The notes beneath the pieces were generated by a model that was given only the letters and a program-made list of their open reading frames with translations, was not told the DNA's origin and made no database searches. A stretch of 64,000 bases of DNA, taken from the NCBI GenBank assembly GCA_003254905.1, contig QANU01015372.1, forward strand, positions 46,026-110,025. The letters run 5' to 3'. This stretch comes from Nissolia schottii (Eukaryota > Streptophyta > Magnoliopsida > Fabales > Fabaceae). The position numbers and the translations under genes were made by a program. Below are positions 39,276 through 52,460 of this stretch, one piece after another. How positions within the stretch are numbered: the stretch's first letter is position 1; every line of letters starts with the position of its first letter.

Positions 39276-39556
39276 ACATAATATATATTTACTCATACAG
39301 GTCCAGAAACAGTTACACATTTGTTTATAATTACATATTACAATTACCGCACTTAAGAGCTAATGGCATAACAAATCCATTTAGCTCATACAAAATACAA
39401 AATAACTAAACACTATGACGCTTAGATATAGACTGTAGTCCTTCTGCTTCTTTGAAATCTCTTGACTCCCAGACCTTCAATCCTCCTGCGATGTTTCCTC
39501 TCCGGTGTACTTGTCGTATTCGCCTGGAACCACAAATGAGTGGGGGATGAGAACGT
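39276..39556 (-). repeat. Inverted LTR tail beside S2
   Basis: Read on the minus strand, it is hairpin half AACGTTCTCATCCCCCACTC, acceptor-like GGTTCCAG (ending 39524), then GCGAATACGAC and the family's tail. It is joined to S2 at the palindrome GTTCTCATAGAGAAC (about 39263-39277). So the 3' tail lies in reverse relative to S2. Confidence 0.7.
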
Positions 39557-40009
39557 TGAAACACCCTAACTAGCTAGCTTATGCTTAAGTCATAAACCAA
39601 GCTTAATCAGTTTGTTATCCACTTGGTGGGAATACTTGTAGTCCCAATATGTTAGAAAATATCCCTTTACTAAAATATGGATCGATTAAAATTTTTCCTT
39701 GCATATACTTAAATGTAAATAGGAGCCATGCATGAATGGAACATATATTACGAGCGATAGAGCCTTACGGTGTAATGATCATTGACTGAGTTAAATGAAA
39801 ATCAAGATAATAAGCAAACAATGATAAATATTGCAGTAACTAGTGGTCCATCATATATAAGGAAAACAATAACTTACATAATTTGTTCAGTAATTTAAGT
39901 TACATACAACGTGCTACCAAAAAGGGGTTTACAACAGCAAAACTAGGGACTAATGGAGTACTATCCATTGAGTCCGTACAAAAATATCACGGGAGACCGT
40001 ACAACTACT

Positions 40010-40494
40010 CATCTTCCAGATCCTCATCCGGGTCTTCGTCCTCCTCCTCTTCTGAGTCTAACTCCATGGGGTCTTCCTCCTCTGAATCCTCTGTTGTGTT
40101 TGCTAGGGAGTCTAGGACTAGTGAGTCATCGTCCTCCTCGACCTCTCAAGCGATCTTGGGAATCGAGGGTAGATCTCGATGTGTTGTGGAGGGTCCTGCC
40201 TCAGCGTCATGAGTGCAAGAGGCGAGGTGGCGTCTGAAGCGATGGTTGACCCGCTTCCTTGGTCTACGACGGTAAAAGTGCGGCCAGCGAAGAGATGGTA
40301 TGGAGTTCAGGTCAACCTCGATGTCCTTCTTGTATGGGGGAGGCTCCTCGTCGTCATCGTCGAGGACAATCGGGGTGGCGGGTGTCGATCTAAGGCCAAT
40401 GGTGGGTAGACATGTACATGTTCCCATGACGACCTTGGTAAGGGGGTCAAGCTGCGGGAGTCTGATCCCTCGGCGAAATACTCGTCACTGTTAT
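40010..40494 (-). pseudogene. LTR-embedded acidic open frame, function unknown
   Basis: Just after the acceptor-like site, a minus-strand frame reads DNSDEYFAEGSDSRS. After one apparent frame change it continues with TPIVLDDDDEEPPPYKKD, EVDLNSIP, RRRPRKRV, THDAEAGPSTTHRD and ends in an Asp/Glu-rich tail (EEEDPMELDSEEEE). The copy at 54789-55740 retains TPILLDIDEEE..LYKKD, EVDPNSLP, ARKRV and THDAEAGPSTAHRD with different nucleotides, which suggests protein-level constraint in the past. No known domain is recognised. It could be a gag-like accessory or simply conserved sequence. Confidence 0.45.
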
Positions 40495-40813
40495 CTAAAA
40501 TCACAAGCGAGTGAGGGTGAGAACAATGCGTTCTCAGTGAGGGTCACGACTTTTCATTAGCTCGGTTATGATTCAAGTCGCTCAGGAGTTCTTTAGGTGT
40601 CATGCCATTCTATTTTCCTTACTTCATTTTTATTCTTGCTATTCCTGAACGGATTTCACTAAATTACTAAGTGCAAGGGGATAATCTAGTCTTTATCCTA
40701 GTCATTAGGTATTCTCTATCGTGCTCATTATTATCGATCGTCCAAGACTTAGGATACTCTAGAGGTTTATCGTAAGGCAATCGGGTCATGCCTTCTTGTC
40801 ATACATACATTAT

Positions 40814-40815
<2 letters not shown>

Positions 40816-40844
<29 letters not shown>

Positions 40845-40850
40845 CATACA
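40816..40850. repeat. (CA)n/(TA)n microsatellite
   Basis: ACACAC run followed by TATATA inside LTR copy D. Confidence 0.9.
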
Positions 40851-41829
40851 TTTACAAGTCATGCATGAGGGGCTTGGGGACTTTCTGTTACGTGCCCTAA
40901 GGTTGCGTCCTTTTCGTTACTTTCTGTCCATCATTCTCCTTTGTAGTTCGTGGGACTGTCGTCCCTAAGCGGCTACAACCCACTTACGTCTTCGTATCGT
41001 CAACGACCAGACAACACTCCTTACCTGAGTGGTAGCTAACCACGATTGCTCGAAAGCATACTTCGTCAACCGACTATAAGAAGTGACCATCCGACTTGCC
41101 GGATGGTAAGGGGCAGCTCTAACAGCGTCACTAGGAGTGGACTCGTACTTGCATAACCTTCTCTTTGACTTGACATTTTGTACGCCCTTCTTGGCAATCT
41201 TAACTTTCTTTGCTTGGCGTAAACTTTACTTTTCATTCTTTCTTTATCTTTAAATCCGAGCAAAGCCCGCGTTCAGGTCTGAGCCTGCGTTTCTTAGTCA
41301 TTAGACTAGTCCATCTTGCTAGACTGGCAAAGGCTTGTCATGCTTGACATGCCAAGAGAGAGAATTCCCTATTACATTACTACGTACTTAACTGTAAGGT
41401 CTTCTTGCCCCATCGTGGCCAGAACCTTCCTAAGATATCTCATTTTTCCTAAGGTTCAATTATTATCTTTGTTTAAGATTAAGCGATAAGTTTCTAGTGA
41501 TCTCCAGTTGTCTTATAAGTCTAGTGATAACCGTGTCCTCATGATGCATAATAACATAATTAAAGTTCGTAACACATGCCACACATATCCCTAAATAAGG
41601 GAAACTTAAGACTGAGAGCTAAAACCCTGAGTGATTGGTTGCAACATGTGATTGGTTACAGAGTTCAGATACATTCCAAATGTTGGGTGACTTCAGAGTT
41701 TGGGCGGCTTGTGTGAGGGCCTCAAAAAGCATGCAACAAAGGGTCATCCTTTGTCGTTGTGGTTTGTTTCAAAGTGTGGATTGAGTATGTGATGTATAAT
41801 GCATGTTTAATGTTACCTTCTCTCTATTT

Positions 41830-42466
41830 GAGAGGCCGAGTAGGTTTTTTTCAAATTATCCCAAAAATAAAAAAGTATAGCACTGATGAATTTATGACTT
41901 CACATCATCAAAGCTAAATCATGAATGCCTTGCCATCAAATATTTGTAATTAATTTTATATATATGAAATTATATATAACGTTTGCAAATTTGATATACT
42001 TTTAAATATATCAGGACGCGTAGTGCATATTTAGAAAACTGTGAACTACACTCTAAAATCAATTATAGCCAATTTAAAAGCCAAAAAACATTCACATTTG
42101 AAGATTCACGATCAATTCTGCCCTCTCAAATTGAAAACCAAAACACACTACATCAAGTATTACATCTAGTCGTTAAAACTTGCATGCACGAGCACGTCAT
42201 GTGATGATGCTATTACAATCCAATTGCTAAACATTAGGAATAAATGTAACACAGGATTTGCTCTCTCTTAAAAGTGAGAAATGTATGTATGTTCTAGTTC
42301 AGTGTGCTGCACTACTGGCTGACCCAAAAAATAATGGTGCAGCCAATCAATTGTTTACCGTGCCACCTATGACAAATAGGTAGCTGGTTGGACAATTCTA
42401 AAATGTGTTGTGCTGTCTTTACAGTTCGAAATGTTCATCAGTGTTCAACACAGCACAGTATCTAAT
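41830..42466. other. 3' flank of the UBP14-like gene
   Basis: Expected to hold the deubiquitinase 3' untranslated region on the minus strand. AT-rich; no other gene seen. Confidence 0.5.
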
Positions 42467-45400
42467 TCAACCATCAATCCTCTCGAAAAAGTATATATAG
42501 CCCATGTCCTTAGGAGGATTAACCGAAACCGCAACCTTGGTGTCATTAAAGATAACCCATCTACCATCTTTCAAAATGTGGGCAACATAGTGACCACACT
42601 GCGTTGAGGTTCCCATGTGGCTAACGATTCCAATAAGTCGATATTCTGTGGAACCCCAAGTGTTAAAATAATAAGCCAATATGAACACTTAATGCATACT
42701 TGTAAAGCAAGGCCAAGTATCAGGAACATTTTCTTTTGACAGATTAAGGATCAACAATAATTGACAAAGTAATTAAGACGTTAAGCAACTTACTTCCTCC
42801 TCCATCAGGTAAGTCAGCATCATTTGGAGCAGTAGTGTTTGATGCAGTAGCATCCATACTGGAAACTGATGCGTCGGGATTGCTAAATATCCACTCTGTT
42901 GCTTTCTCAATATCACCACCCTGCAAGGCAATTATTTCCAGTCAGACAATAAAAAATTATTTACAATTAACCCAACTAAATCCTCAGTTATCAAGGAAAT
43001 AGAAAAACAATTACCGATGCCTTTAGTGCCTTTCGAGCAATATCTTCTTGAAATCCAAATGAAATGAGAGTATCAACTTTTGATTGATCAACACTTTGAG
43101 AACCTTTCCCTTTTGAAATAGGAATGTCAATATCTAAGTATAAAGAAAAAATACCCATGATTATCTCCTGAACTAAAAAGGATACTGGCTAAATATATTT
43201 GTTTCGCATAATAAAGAAAAGTAATAGAAACCTGGATCATCCATGTGAGATAGTAACCAATTCATAGCCTCTTCCACTCCAGCATTTGAGGTGTTTATAG
43301 CTGCTTTCTGACATGGAATCTGGTTAAAGCCCATTGAAACCAGCTGTGCAACAATGTCTTCATTGGCCGAAGGTAGGTCTGAATCCTCCTCAATGGGTTC
43401 TGTGCAACACAGATAACAAATGCCAAAATATTTGCAAAATTTCAGCTTTACACCAGCTACAATAGTAAGCAAGCAATTTAGCTGAAAGAGGCACAAGTCC
43501 ATATGAGACAATAAGACTAGCAAAACTAATTAGAAGCAAACATTGTTATCAACTAAAATACCCTCTCAAAGAAAAGGATTATCCACAGTGCTCTTTGTTC
43601 TATATTGTGTGTTTGTTAATATAAGAAATGAGAAAGTTCAATTGCAAACAGTTTAGAAACGAGAGGTTGCAGAAAATCTTATTTTGCAGGACTAAGAAGT
43701 ATATATCTAATCATAATGGAAAATGATATTATCAATGTAAGCCACTGTATGTTCATAAACTTGGATCTCTTGATATCATAAAAATTCAATTAATGAGATA
43801 GAAGTGGGTACCCTAAACATATAAAACTACTATATATATGTGGACTCAATAACCCAAAGTAAGTTTGTTGACACTATTTTTCTTCTTATTTCTTTTTTCA
43901 TTTCCTTTTTTTTTTTTGGGAAATGTGGAAATGAAGAAAAATCCATCAGCCTGTCTTCTAATTTATTTGAAACAAATAATCTGTTTCCCTGTATATGAAA
44001 ATCTATTATTTCCTTAAAAAAAAACTCACCCCCATCTGGTAACAGCTCTTCCCCAGGGTGATGACCTTTGCTGCGCATATGACTAATATCTATGATATCA
44101 GGAACATCTATATACACATCTGAAAGAAGAGAAGTTATCAATAATATGGGGACAAAACCTTCAAAAATAGTACTTAGTAAAAGTACATTGACCACGTATT
44201 GATTAAAAAAAAAGTACCAAGCTTTTTGGGAACCCATCCTGTCTCCATTACAAATTTTCGCATATGTAACACAAGGTAATCAGGGAATGATGTCAGGCCA
44301 GCCGTCCTACAAATAAAGTGTTTCAGTATCAACATAACTTTCAATTCACTAATAATAAGAACAACAGCAGTATATTAACTTAGCAAAGTAAATATTCCAA
44401 CCAATGTGTAATTTTCATCTACTCACCAAAGACAATCAAATTAACAGACTAAATTTGCATGAAATCAAAGAGAAAGAGCCATGAAATATCCTATGTAACT
44501 TCTAACCAATATGAACCAACATGCATGACACTGTAATTTAACATAAATTTTGCGTAAAGCTCACTTCACTGCAGTTGTTTTTGTTTTTAAGGCAGTGCTG
44601 TAAAAATCATGTATCTCCTCAGGGGCTGAGAAGTTTGTAAGGCAAGCTTGTAAAGGAACCCTTGGGCGTACAATCTCATCAGTAGACCTGTAAGAATAAA
44701 TATGATTAGAAATCCAGGATAAGCAAATGTAGGAAATAGCAAGATTTCTAAACATCTGAACTTACACTTCTTTTCCTTCAGAAAGTTTCTCTGCTTTCAG
44801 TTTGTGAAACAATTCTAATTCTTCTGAAATTGTCAAAGAAACAAAAGTATTAGATACACACTCCAAATATTTCTCAGCTGAGTCAAATTTTGTAACTTGA
44901 AAACCCACCTTTGTTAGTTGCTTCATGCAATGGGATATTAAGAGAAAGAATGTAGTCATGCCTTCTATTATATGCAACTTTTCCAGAAGAACACAAGATC
45001 CGGTCTTCAATACCAAACTTGAAACTCCTTCCAGGATCCAGTTCAGGTCTCCCAGCATTAGTTCTTTCAACTTGATCGAGAAAATGAAGGAAAAACTCTA
45101 AAGCATCCTAACAATAAGTGGGAATCAAACTATTATGAGCCCAACGTTTTATTAAAGATAGCAGAGTATATGTCTCCAAAGAACTTAGAAGATAGCAAGG
45201 TACATGTCCCTAAATAGAACATGTTTAGTATATTAAAGTATGGATGAGAACAGCTAAATAAACTTATGAAAAGGCCTAAATTTCATGATAACAATTGTAA
45301 GTAAACAAAACAAATCAATGGCTGACATGATTATAGCTTCGATTGATATTTTCTCCGCATCTTTTACTGCCTCGTGAAGAGGTGGTTACACTCTTAAGGT

Positions 45401-48400
45401 TCAAGAAAAACAATATTTACACTTACGATTAAAATTAGATTTTCACGTAAATTCAGAAAAACTATGGGCATATTAAATAAAATAATAGAAAAAACTTCTT
45501 ACACCATTAATAATGCTGCATGTTAACAGGGGAAAAGTTGCTAGACATACCTGTTGGCGCATAGACGAAAATTCAGGATGGCTGGCAGCAATCACAGCTT
45601 TGAACATACGTGGGGGTATCCCTTCCTGTTTCTAATGTTGTGGGACAGGGACAAACAGAGAAAATGGGCATAGAAAATTCATCAAAATATGAAACATAAA
45701 GATGAAACAGATAACAATATATGAAGTTGAGAACATCCAATAACATAAATCTTTTAGTTTCTCAAGTGACACTTCAACCAAAACCCCATTGCAAAATGTT
45801 CAACCCATTCTAATAAAGGCTGGTGAAAAAACAATCCAAATCTAGAACCACATATAATCCCACAAAAAACCTGATAAGTTCAAAAATTTAAATATTGATT
45901 ATGATATAAATTGACCAGGAATTTTAGTCACCAAAGAGCTAGAAAGCTTACAGGAGTCATAGTTGAGGAAGCAACATTTGCATTGTCATCATCCTGGATG
46001 CAAGAATGTAACATTAAAAGCATCAACAAGCGAAACAATTTTTCAGGAGAAATGTGCTAATGTACTGTTACATACCTCATATGATGGCATAGAATATTTA
46101 CCAGAGAGTAGACCATGTGCCAATTTTGTCCTGGAGTTAGACAATAACCATTATATTATTTTTCTTTTGATGTTCTAGTATAGAAGACAAAATCCATTTA
46201 AAGCACCTCATTATTTTTGTAAACATACTTTGGTATCGAGGAAACAGAATGCCCTATTTGAATAGAAAACTGATATAGATATGATATGTTGTCATTAGCA
46301 TCCAAATACATATTTACCAAGCAAAAAGTAGAATAGTAGTTTATACCTAAAGATCAGTGGATGCAGTGGCACATGCTATAAAAAAATTACACATATACAG
46401 AACAAAACATGACTAACGGAAAAGAGATACCAGTAGAATTCTAATAAATAAAAACAACCCAGTTACTCACAACTGCATATTCAAGTCAACAGTTGGATCA
46501 GCAGGAGCTGCCTCAAACACCTTCTTTAGATTTTGGTTTATATAATACCTACAATGAAATCATAACAGACACTGAAGTAATTGCATAAAGGGTTCTAACA
46601 GTTTGGAAGAAATTTGAGACATGAACAAACCTTGAACAGAATGATCGTGTTGAAAACACAACTTGCATAGTTGCTGCCAAATAACAACTGAAAGAAGGAA
46701 AAATGAGTGAGCGGGAAAAGAAAAAGGGGGGAAAAAAAAAAAGACACTAGTATACAACAAGCAGAAAGCAGTGACCTACTCTACCTGTTTCCAAGATTCA
46801 CCAATCCTGTATATCCAGGTCCAAAAATTGGTTCCTTTTCCTGTCCACTTTCTTGGATACGATTCCAATCAAAGTTGGTATTTTGGTCAAGTTCTCTTTC
46901 AGCGGTCGTCATTTCAGTCTGAATATAAAAAGTTGTAATTTGAAATAACTTATGACACATTTATACATTAAGAAAGAAAGAATTATATGACATGCATCAT
47001 TTAAGTTATGATGATAATCATACTCTTACACAATTCTGATACAGACTAACACATCAAAGGTAAACATTTAAATGTCCACCAATAACATGAAGTATTGAAC
47101 AATGATACATTTCCTTTTTCAAGATGATCATGAAGTATTGAACAATGATACATTTCCTTTTTCAAGATGATCATCCAAGCAATAAATGATCACCAGTCAT
47201 CAGCTTAAATCTAACGTCTCAACTCAAACACAGAGTTGTTACCACTTAGATTTTGTTGTTTGAAGCATATATCACACTAAGGAAAACTGCATGAGTGCAG
47301 ACACCAACATGCCCACACCATCCCCTCAAATTCAAAGGTACTATCCATCCAAACAAATACTTTCCCCATTCCAAATAGCAAGCCCTAGATAATTGAGCTA
47401 TGCAACTTTTCCGATCTCACCATTATCAAAAGAATTTATTTTCAAAAACAAAGTAAAGCATGTAATCCTGCACAAGCACAAGGGGTCCAATGCAAGACTT
47501 CATTCCACAAGATAATTTATCGACAATATACAAGGTAAAGCATTCATCAATTTGAAGGAATAAAAAGGGTAATATAGCCTCTTAAATGAACCACCAACCT
47601 CTGAATTAATCCAAAAAAAAAAATGTATTTCAATTTCACATGTCCTGAGGACCGAATAAAGAAAGATTAATCTATCTAATAAAGACAGTCAATTTGATAA
47701 ATGATATAGAGCTATAGTTAGCGAAAATAAAGTCAATATTTTGGGTCAAAGATACCAGGGGTATTCAAGTACCATCTGGAATATATCAATTCAAGATAAG
47801 GAATTAACCTTTTGCAGTGATGAGAAGTCAATGCCAAAAAAGGCCAGATGCTGTGCTAAAAGTGGGTCCAAGACACTGTCATCCTCTGGATAAGAGAAAA
47901 CATCTGAGCTGCCACAATACATTATCCATAATTAGCACACACTACAAAAACTAGGTAAATTAAATAATTCAGTATCCTCTATTTCATATTACTTGATTGA
48001 AAGTACAAGGTCTAAACAACAAACTTCAAAGCTTGATCGACATGATGATCACATGGGCAAAATAGCAACCCTTCCTGATTGTAAATTGAATCAGGCTATA
48101 CAAGTAAACAATTGAATTCACAACACAGGGGCATCACCTGCTGCTTCCAAGTCAGCCGTGATAGTCCCAAGCTTTACAGCAAGGGGGTAGCCTGTCTTTT
48201 TATAATGCTCAACAGCATGGTTGTTTCCACCAGTTCCATCCCAATTTCTCCTCCCACAAAGAATCCTTCCATCAGTCAGATTTAGCCAAAGATTCTGTGT
48301 CTTGTCACACTCAGAGCACTTCCAACCAGATGGAGGAATAACAACACCATTGTCAATCTGCTGTAAGTCCATCGCATAGGCACTGACTAATTTTTTATCA

Positions 48401-49195
48401 GCAGTCCAAGCTGCAACTTGCTCCTTCCGTTCGGCACCCTCAGCTAGTAACATAGCATCCACCGCCAACCGTACCTGGAGGATTTTAACAAATATGATAA
48501 ATAAAATAAAATACATCTTTGTCACATAACTCGAATAAAAAAAAGAGGGGAAAGAAACAAAGAAAGAACCATCAAACAAGTACCTTCTCTGGCAATTCCA
48601 CAGAAGGGAATGGAAGAGATACATAATCTGGTAATATGACTATACTATGAGTTTCTTCATATTCAGGTTCATTGTTGTCAAATCCCCCATCAACACCTAC
48701 AAATTAATAACATGAATAAAAAAATATGACATCCAGAATAGAACAGCCAATTGTTTAAACTATTAGAATGACCAGTGATTTGTCACTCAGTAAACAGCAA
48801 AACTGATGACTCGACAACTCAATACCCCGAATATCATATTCATGGCTAAACCACAGAGTGACTAGAAGGAAATACACATAACAAAGACAACACTCTGAAG
48901 TTAAGCCTCGAGTGAAGCAAGACAGAACCAGAACCCACAAAATTAAACAAAGCATATTATTTTTTATAAAAAAAAAATGGCTTAATGATCATAACATGGA
49001 CAAACCCAATTCATTTAACAAACCTATAGCCAAGCGGGTTGGTTTCTTTGAAGGCCTGTCTTCTGGAACCAACTTCTTGGTTTTCTTTATATGCAGATAA
49101 ACAGGGTTACCAGTCTTCTCAAAATTCCAACCGACATATTCCTTCCCAAAGGCAAGGAAGGTGAACATGTCGACGAACAACCCACCTTCTGACTT
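42467..49195 (-). CDS. UBP14: UBP14 / isopeptidase T-like deubiquitinase, first exon not found
   Basis: Cleaves free polyubiquitin chains. Exons: 49024-49195, 48584-48696, 48138-48474, 47809-47903, 46785-46918, 46631-46687, 46471-46548, 46076-46130, 45952-45993, 45551-45631, 44909-45107, 44766-44823, 44565-44687, 44218-44306, 44030-44119, 43232-43399, 43015-43133, 42794-42920, 42467-42645. All are GT-AG with matching phases and give 2316 bases (772 codons with stop). Order: N-terminal part [16 protein letters not shown]; ubiquitin-binding zinc finger ([31 protein letters not shown]); catalytic Cys box [11 protein letters not shown]; two UBA domains (LVSMGF, LISFGF); catalytic His box [15 protein letters not shown]. 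Known plant proteins (about 797 residues) start roughly 30 residues earlier; that exon is not seen from 49196 to 50340. An internal ATG at 49178-49180 is the first in-frame Met. Confidence 0.93.
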
Positions 49196-49659
49196 CTGAA
49201 AAATTCCACCGCAAAAAATCCACCATCATTATTATATGCATAAATTCAATGCATAGTGAAGCTCTAGAACAACACATAACTCACAGTTCAAAAAAACAAA
49301 AACAAAAGAAGCTAATACTAATTCGATTTTCACATAGATTAAGTCAAAACAGTAGGAACTAAGAACCACTTGGATTAATATATTAGAAGGAAAAAAAATA
49401 CAACGCATAAACCACACCAAGGCTCCATCAAATTCAACACATAATGAGAACAACATATAGTTTACAACAGAAAGTGAAAAACAAAAATCCTTAACACTAA
49501 TTCGATTTTCAATCAAACTAAGGGTAAACAGTAGGAATCAAGAACCATTTGCATCAATATCTAAAAAATGTGTAAAACAAGATCATTAAGAATGTAGTGA
49601 CACTTTCATCACACCACAACAATTTATATAGTTTTTTTACAATAGATATTACCTGTACA

Positions 49660-49920
<261 letters not shown>

Positions 49921-49929
49921 TTTCAGAAC

Positions 49930-50345
49930 ATTACCGTCAGATATTTCTAACGGTAACTAGAACTAGTCCAACTATAATCGCTTTATCGAAATGCATCGTT
50001 TACTGTACAGGATTACCGTCGACTTTTTGTCAAGCGTTTCGATGATACAAAAAAAGAGGAGCAAAAATTTTGGCAATTTTTCACTTTCGCTATCGTTAGA
50101 TAGTTTCGACGGTAAAGCGCCCTGCGCGTGTCATTTAGCTCTCGTGTGAGATACCAAACAAAATCTCAACTTTGCTCTCTATTTTGCTAGTCTCACATGA
50201 GACAAAAACATCTCGTGTGAGTAGGGTTAGGCTTTAGGATTAGGGTTATTTCCGTCAATTTTGTCAGATAGTAATACTCAACACCATTCAGTAATTAGGG
50301 TTTAGGGTTGATACTGTCAGAAATATCTGACAGTAACAACCCAGA
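49930..50345. mobile_element. CACTA-like subterminal repeat region
   Basis: Repeated ACCGTCAGATATTTCTAACGGTAA, TTACCGTCGA, GACGGTAAAG and CTGTCAGAAATATCTGACAG words resemble CACTA subterminal repeats. The right end TTTTTTCTTGGCAATTAG is a decayed version of the usual TTTTTCTTGTAGTG end. No transposase in this piece. Confidence 0.45.
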
Positions 50346-51019
50346 AAATTGCTTTTTTCTTGGCAATTAGTAATTTGATTAAACTCTTCAATCCTTTCTC
50401 CTTCCATCCTTCTGATCATCCTGGCTTAGTCCTCATTGCACAACAATTGACGGAGATGAACTACTTCTCGTGGTCAAGATCGATGCGCATGGCTCTCAAT
50501 GGTAAACGGGAATTTGGTTTCGTGGAATTTTTGATTCCGCATCTTGATGATGATGCAGATCCTGCACTCATGAATGCTTGACAATGTAATTGTAACATTA
50601 TCAACTCCTGACTTCTCAATTCTTTCTCAAAAGAGATTGCAGCTAGCATCATTTGCGTTTATTCGACAACTAAAATATGGAGTGATCTAAAAGATCATTT
50701 TTCTTAGGGAAATGGACCTTGAGTGTTCCAGTTGAAGAAGGCTGTAGTTGATACACATCAAGGTTCCATGCCATCTTCATAGGACTACACCATAATGAAG
50801 GAGATCTAGTATGAATTGAGCTCCTACACGCCTTTGATCGATTGCACATGTGGCAAGACTCACCCAATTCAAGAATTCTGGCAACGTGAGCACACCATGG
50901 CTTTTCTCACGGAACTTTATGAATCCTATGCTCAGGTGTGTGGCCAAATCCTATTAATGGATCCATTGCCACTGATCATTCGTGTTTTCTCTCTTGTGCT
51001 TCAAGAAGAGAAGCATTGA
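50346..51019 (+). pseudogene. Ty1/copia gag fragment, broken
   Basis: The plus strand reads NPFSFHPSDHPGLVLIAQQL, NYFSWSRSMRMALNGKREFG, then, after stops, SKEIAASIICV, IWSDLKDHFS, YELSSYTPLIDCTCG, REHTMAFLTELYESYAQV and GQILLMDPLPLI. This is the N-terminal gag of plant copia polyproteins, with at least five in-frame stops and no pol. It is placed directly between two CACTA-like pieces. Confidence 0.85.
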
Positions 51020-51960
51020 GCACTACCCGAAAAACACGAAACCGTCAGATTATTTAATTTTATCGTCAAATATTTAATTTACCATCAAATTTACCGTGGG
51101 ATCATATCTGGCGATAAAACCTGCGTCAATGATAAATTACCGTTAGATTTATTATTCCCACATTAATTTTCTTGTGACTTTTTCGCAGATTTTTAATAAA
51201 TTCCCATGAAAATCATTTTTAAGGGGCACATTGTAATATTACCGCGAGATCTGTATTATTATTGTGAGATAAATCTCATGGTAATATTCTTTTATTTTGT
51301 TAACACTACCAACGAATTTATTTCCCACTATAATAATATTATTAAAATAATTATTACCTATTTTTAATATATTTAAACATAATTTTAATTATTACAAAAT
51401 TCAACTAGATCACAAAAAATTAAAAGTTAACGATTGTAATAAAAAAATAATTAAATAAACATAAAGTGTAGATACACTACTCATAATCAAATCCAACATC
51501 AACTAAGAAACTCATAACAAGTCCAACATCACCTAAGAAACACATTTAATAAAATTCATAAAGAGTCCAATAAGAAAAATAAAATTAAAAAATCAACTGC
51601 TCTACTCATAATCATCATAGTCATTATCAGAAATGCCCACAACTTCCTCACCCTCATCTTCACCATCGCCACTTGATCCCAAGGGTCGATCTGACGTACA
51701 AGCTGTTAAGGTCAACTACTCAATGTATGTCTGCACAATGCTCATCAACCTTTGCTCCATGGTCTACAATTGCTCTTGATGTCGTTGCTCCTATTCATGA
51801 TATCGAGCTTGCCATTCTACCTTAAGAGCTGACACCTTACTATGCACCATCTCTTTCATGTGAGAAGACCCAAAAGTAAAGGCTCCGCTTGTAGAGCCAG
51901 GGGATCTAGAGTAATGAGTCCCCATGCCATAACAACAACCATGATAGGGGCCACCAATTC
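51020..51960 (-). mobile_element. CACTA (En/Spm-like) element end with transposon ORF remnant
   Basis: CACTACCCGAAAAACACGA at 51020 is a CACTA terminal inverted repeat, followed by subterminal ACCGTCAGAT, TTATCGTCAAAT, ACCATCAAAT and TTACCGTTAGAT repeats. On the minus strand, 51955-51605 reads HMKEMVHSKVSALKVEW, RHQEQL, MEQRLMSIVQTYIE and an acidic end GEDEGEEVVGISDNDYDDYE before a stop, typical of the C-terminus of the second CACTA ORF. The far end was not found; the element is truncated near the MITE at 51981. Confidence 0.7.
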
Positions 51961-51980
51961 ACTAAAGCAAAATATTTCTG

Positions 51981-52192
51981 TTAAACGTACACCAAAAATC
52001 ATACACCATACATACACCTGGTACTTATATACATAAAGTTTGTGTTTTAACTCATGTAATGTTTGTGCACTTAATTAAGTATAGTTGAAAGTATCATTTA
52101 CAAGTTTGTAATGTTTGTGCATTCGTGAGAATAAAGTTTGTGCATTATTAATGGTGTATGTATGTGTGTATAAAATTGGGTATACATGTAAC
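51981..52192. mobile_element. MITE family M, copy 5
   Basis: Same ends and core as the copies at 15.7, 16.7, 18.4 and 21.8 kb (ACGTACACCAAAAATCATAC, TTTGTGCACTTAATTAAG, ...GGGTATACATGTAACA). About 210 bp. Confidence 0.88.
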
Positions 52193-52199
52193 ATTTTTG

Positions 52200-52460
52200 A
52201 AAGCAAAAAGGCAATTTAGCAGCATATGTTTAGTAGCCGTTGGATTGATCGGCCACTGTATAACATTTTGTGGCTGTTTCTGAGAACTACNATTTTCTCA
52301 TTATTGTCCTGATTCTCTGCCTAGCCTATAAATAGGCGTTGGTTCATTTGTATTTTACAACACAAGATTAAAAAACATTTCTCTTCCAATATTTTCTTTG
52401 TCTTTCTCTCTTGTTTTCCCGTGTCTATTATTTTCCTAATTCAAGATGAAACTTAACAGA
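52200..52460 (+). mobile_element. LTR-like promoter segment (probable copia LTR fragment)
   Basis: Contains AGTAGCCGTTGGATTGATC, a TATA box CCTATAAATAGG near 52326 and a TTTCTCTTCC-rich leader, the layout of a copia LTR R region. No matching partner or primer site was found; the ambiguous base N (52291) lies in it. Confidence 0.4.

Larger units (their letters stand above)
39557..41830 (-). mobile_element. Large-LTR gypsy family, copy D
   Basis: The left end TGAAACACCCTAACTAGC is the minus-strand LTR terminus GGGTGTTTCA. Inward it has the acidic open frame (40494-40010), acceptor-like GATTTTAG (ending 40495), and hairpin GTGAGAACAATGCGTTCTCA near 40516. The intron-like interior includes a CTCATGATGCATAATAAC block at 41540 and a short array TGATTGGTTGCA/TGATTGGTTACA near 41633. 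The 5' end is lost near 41830. Confidence 0.7.
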
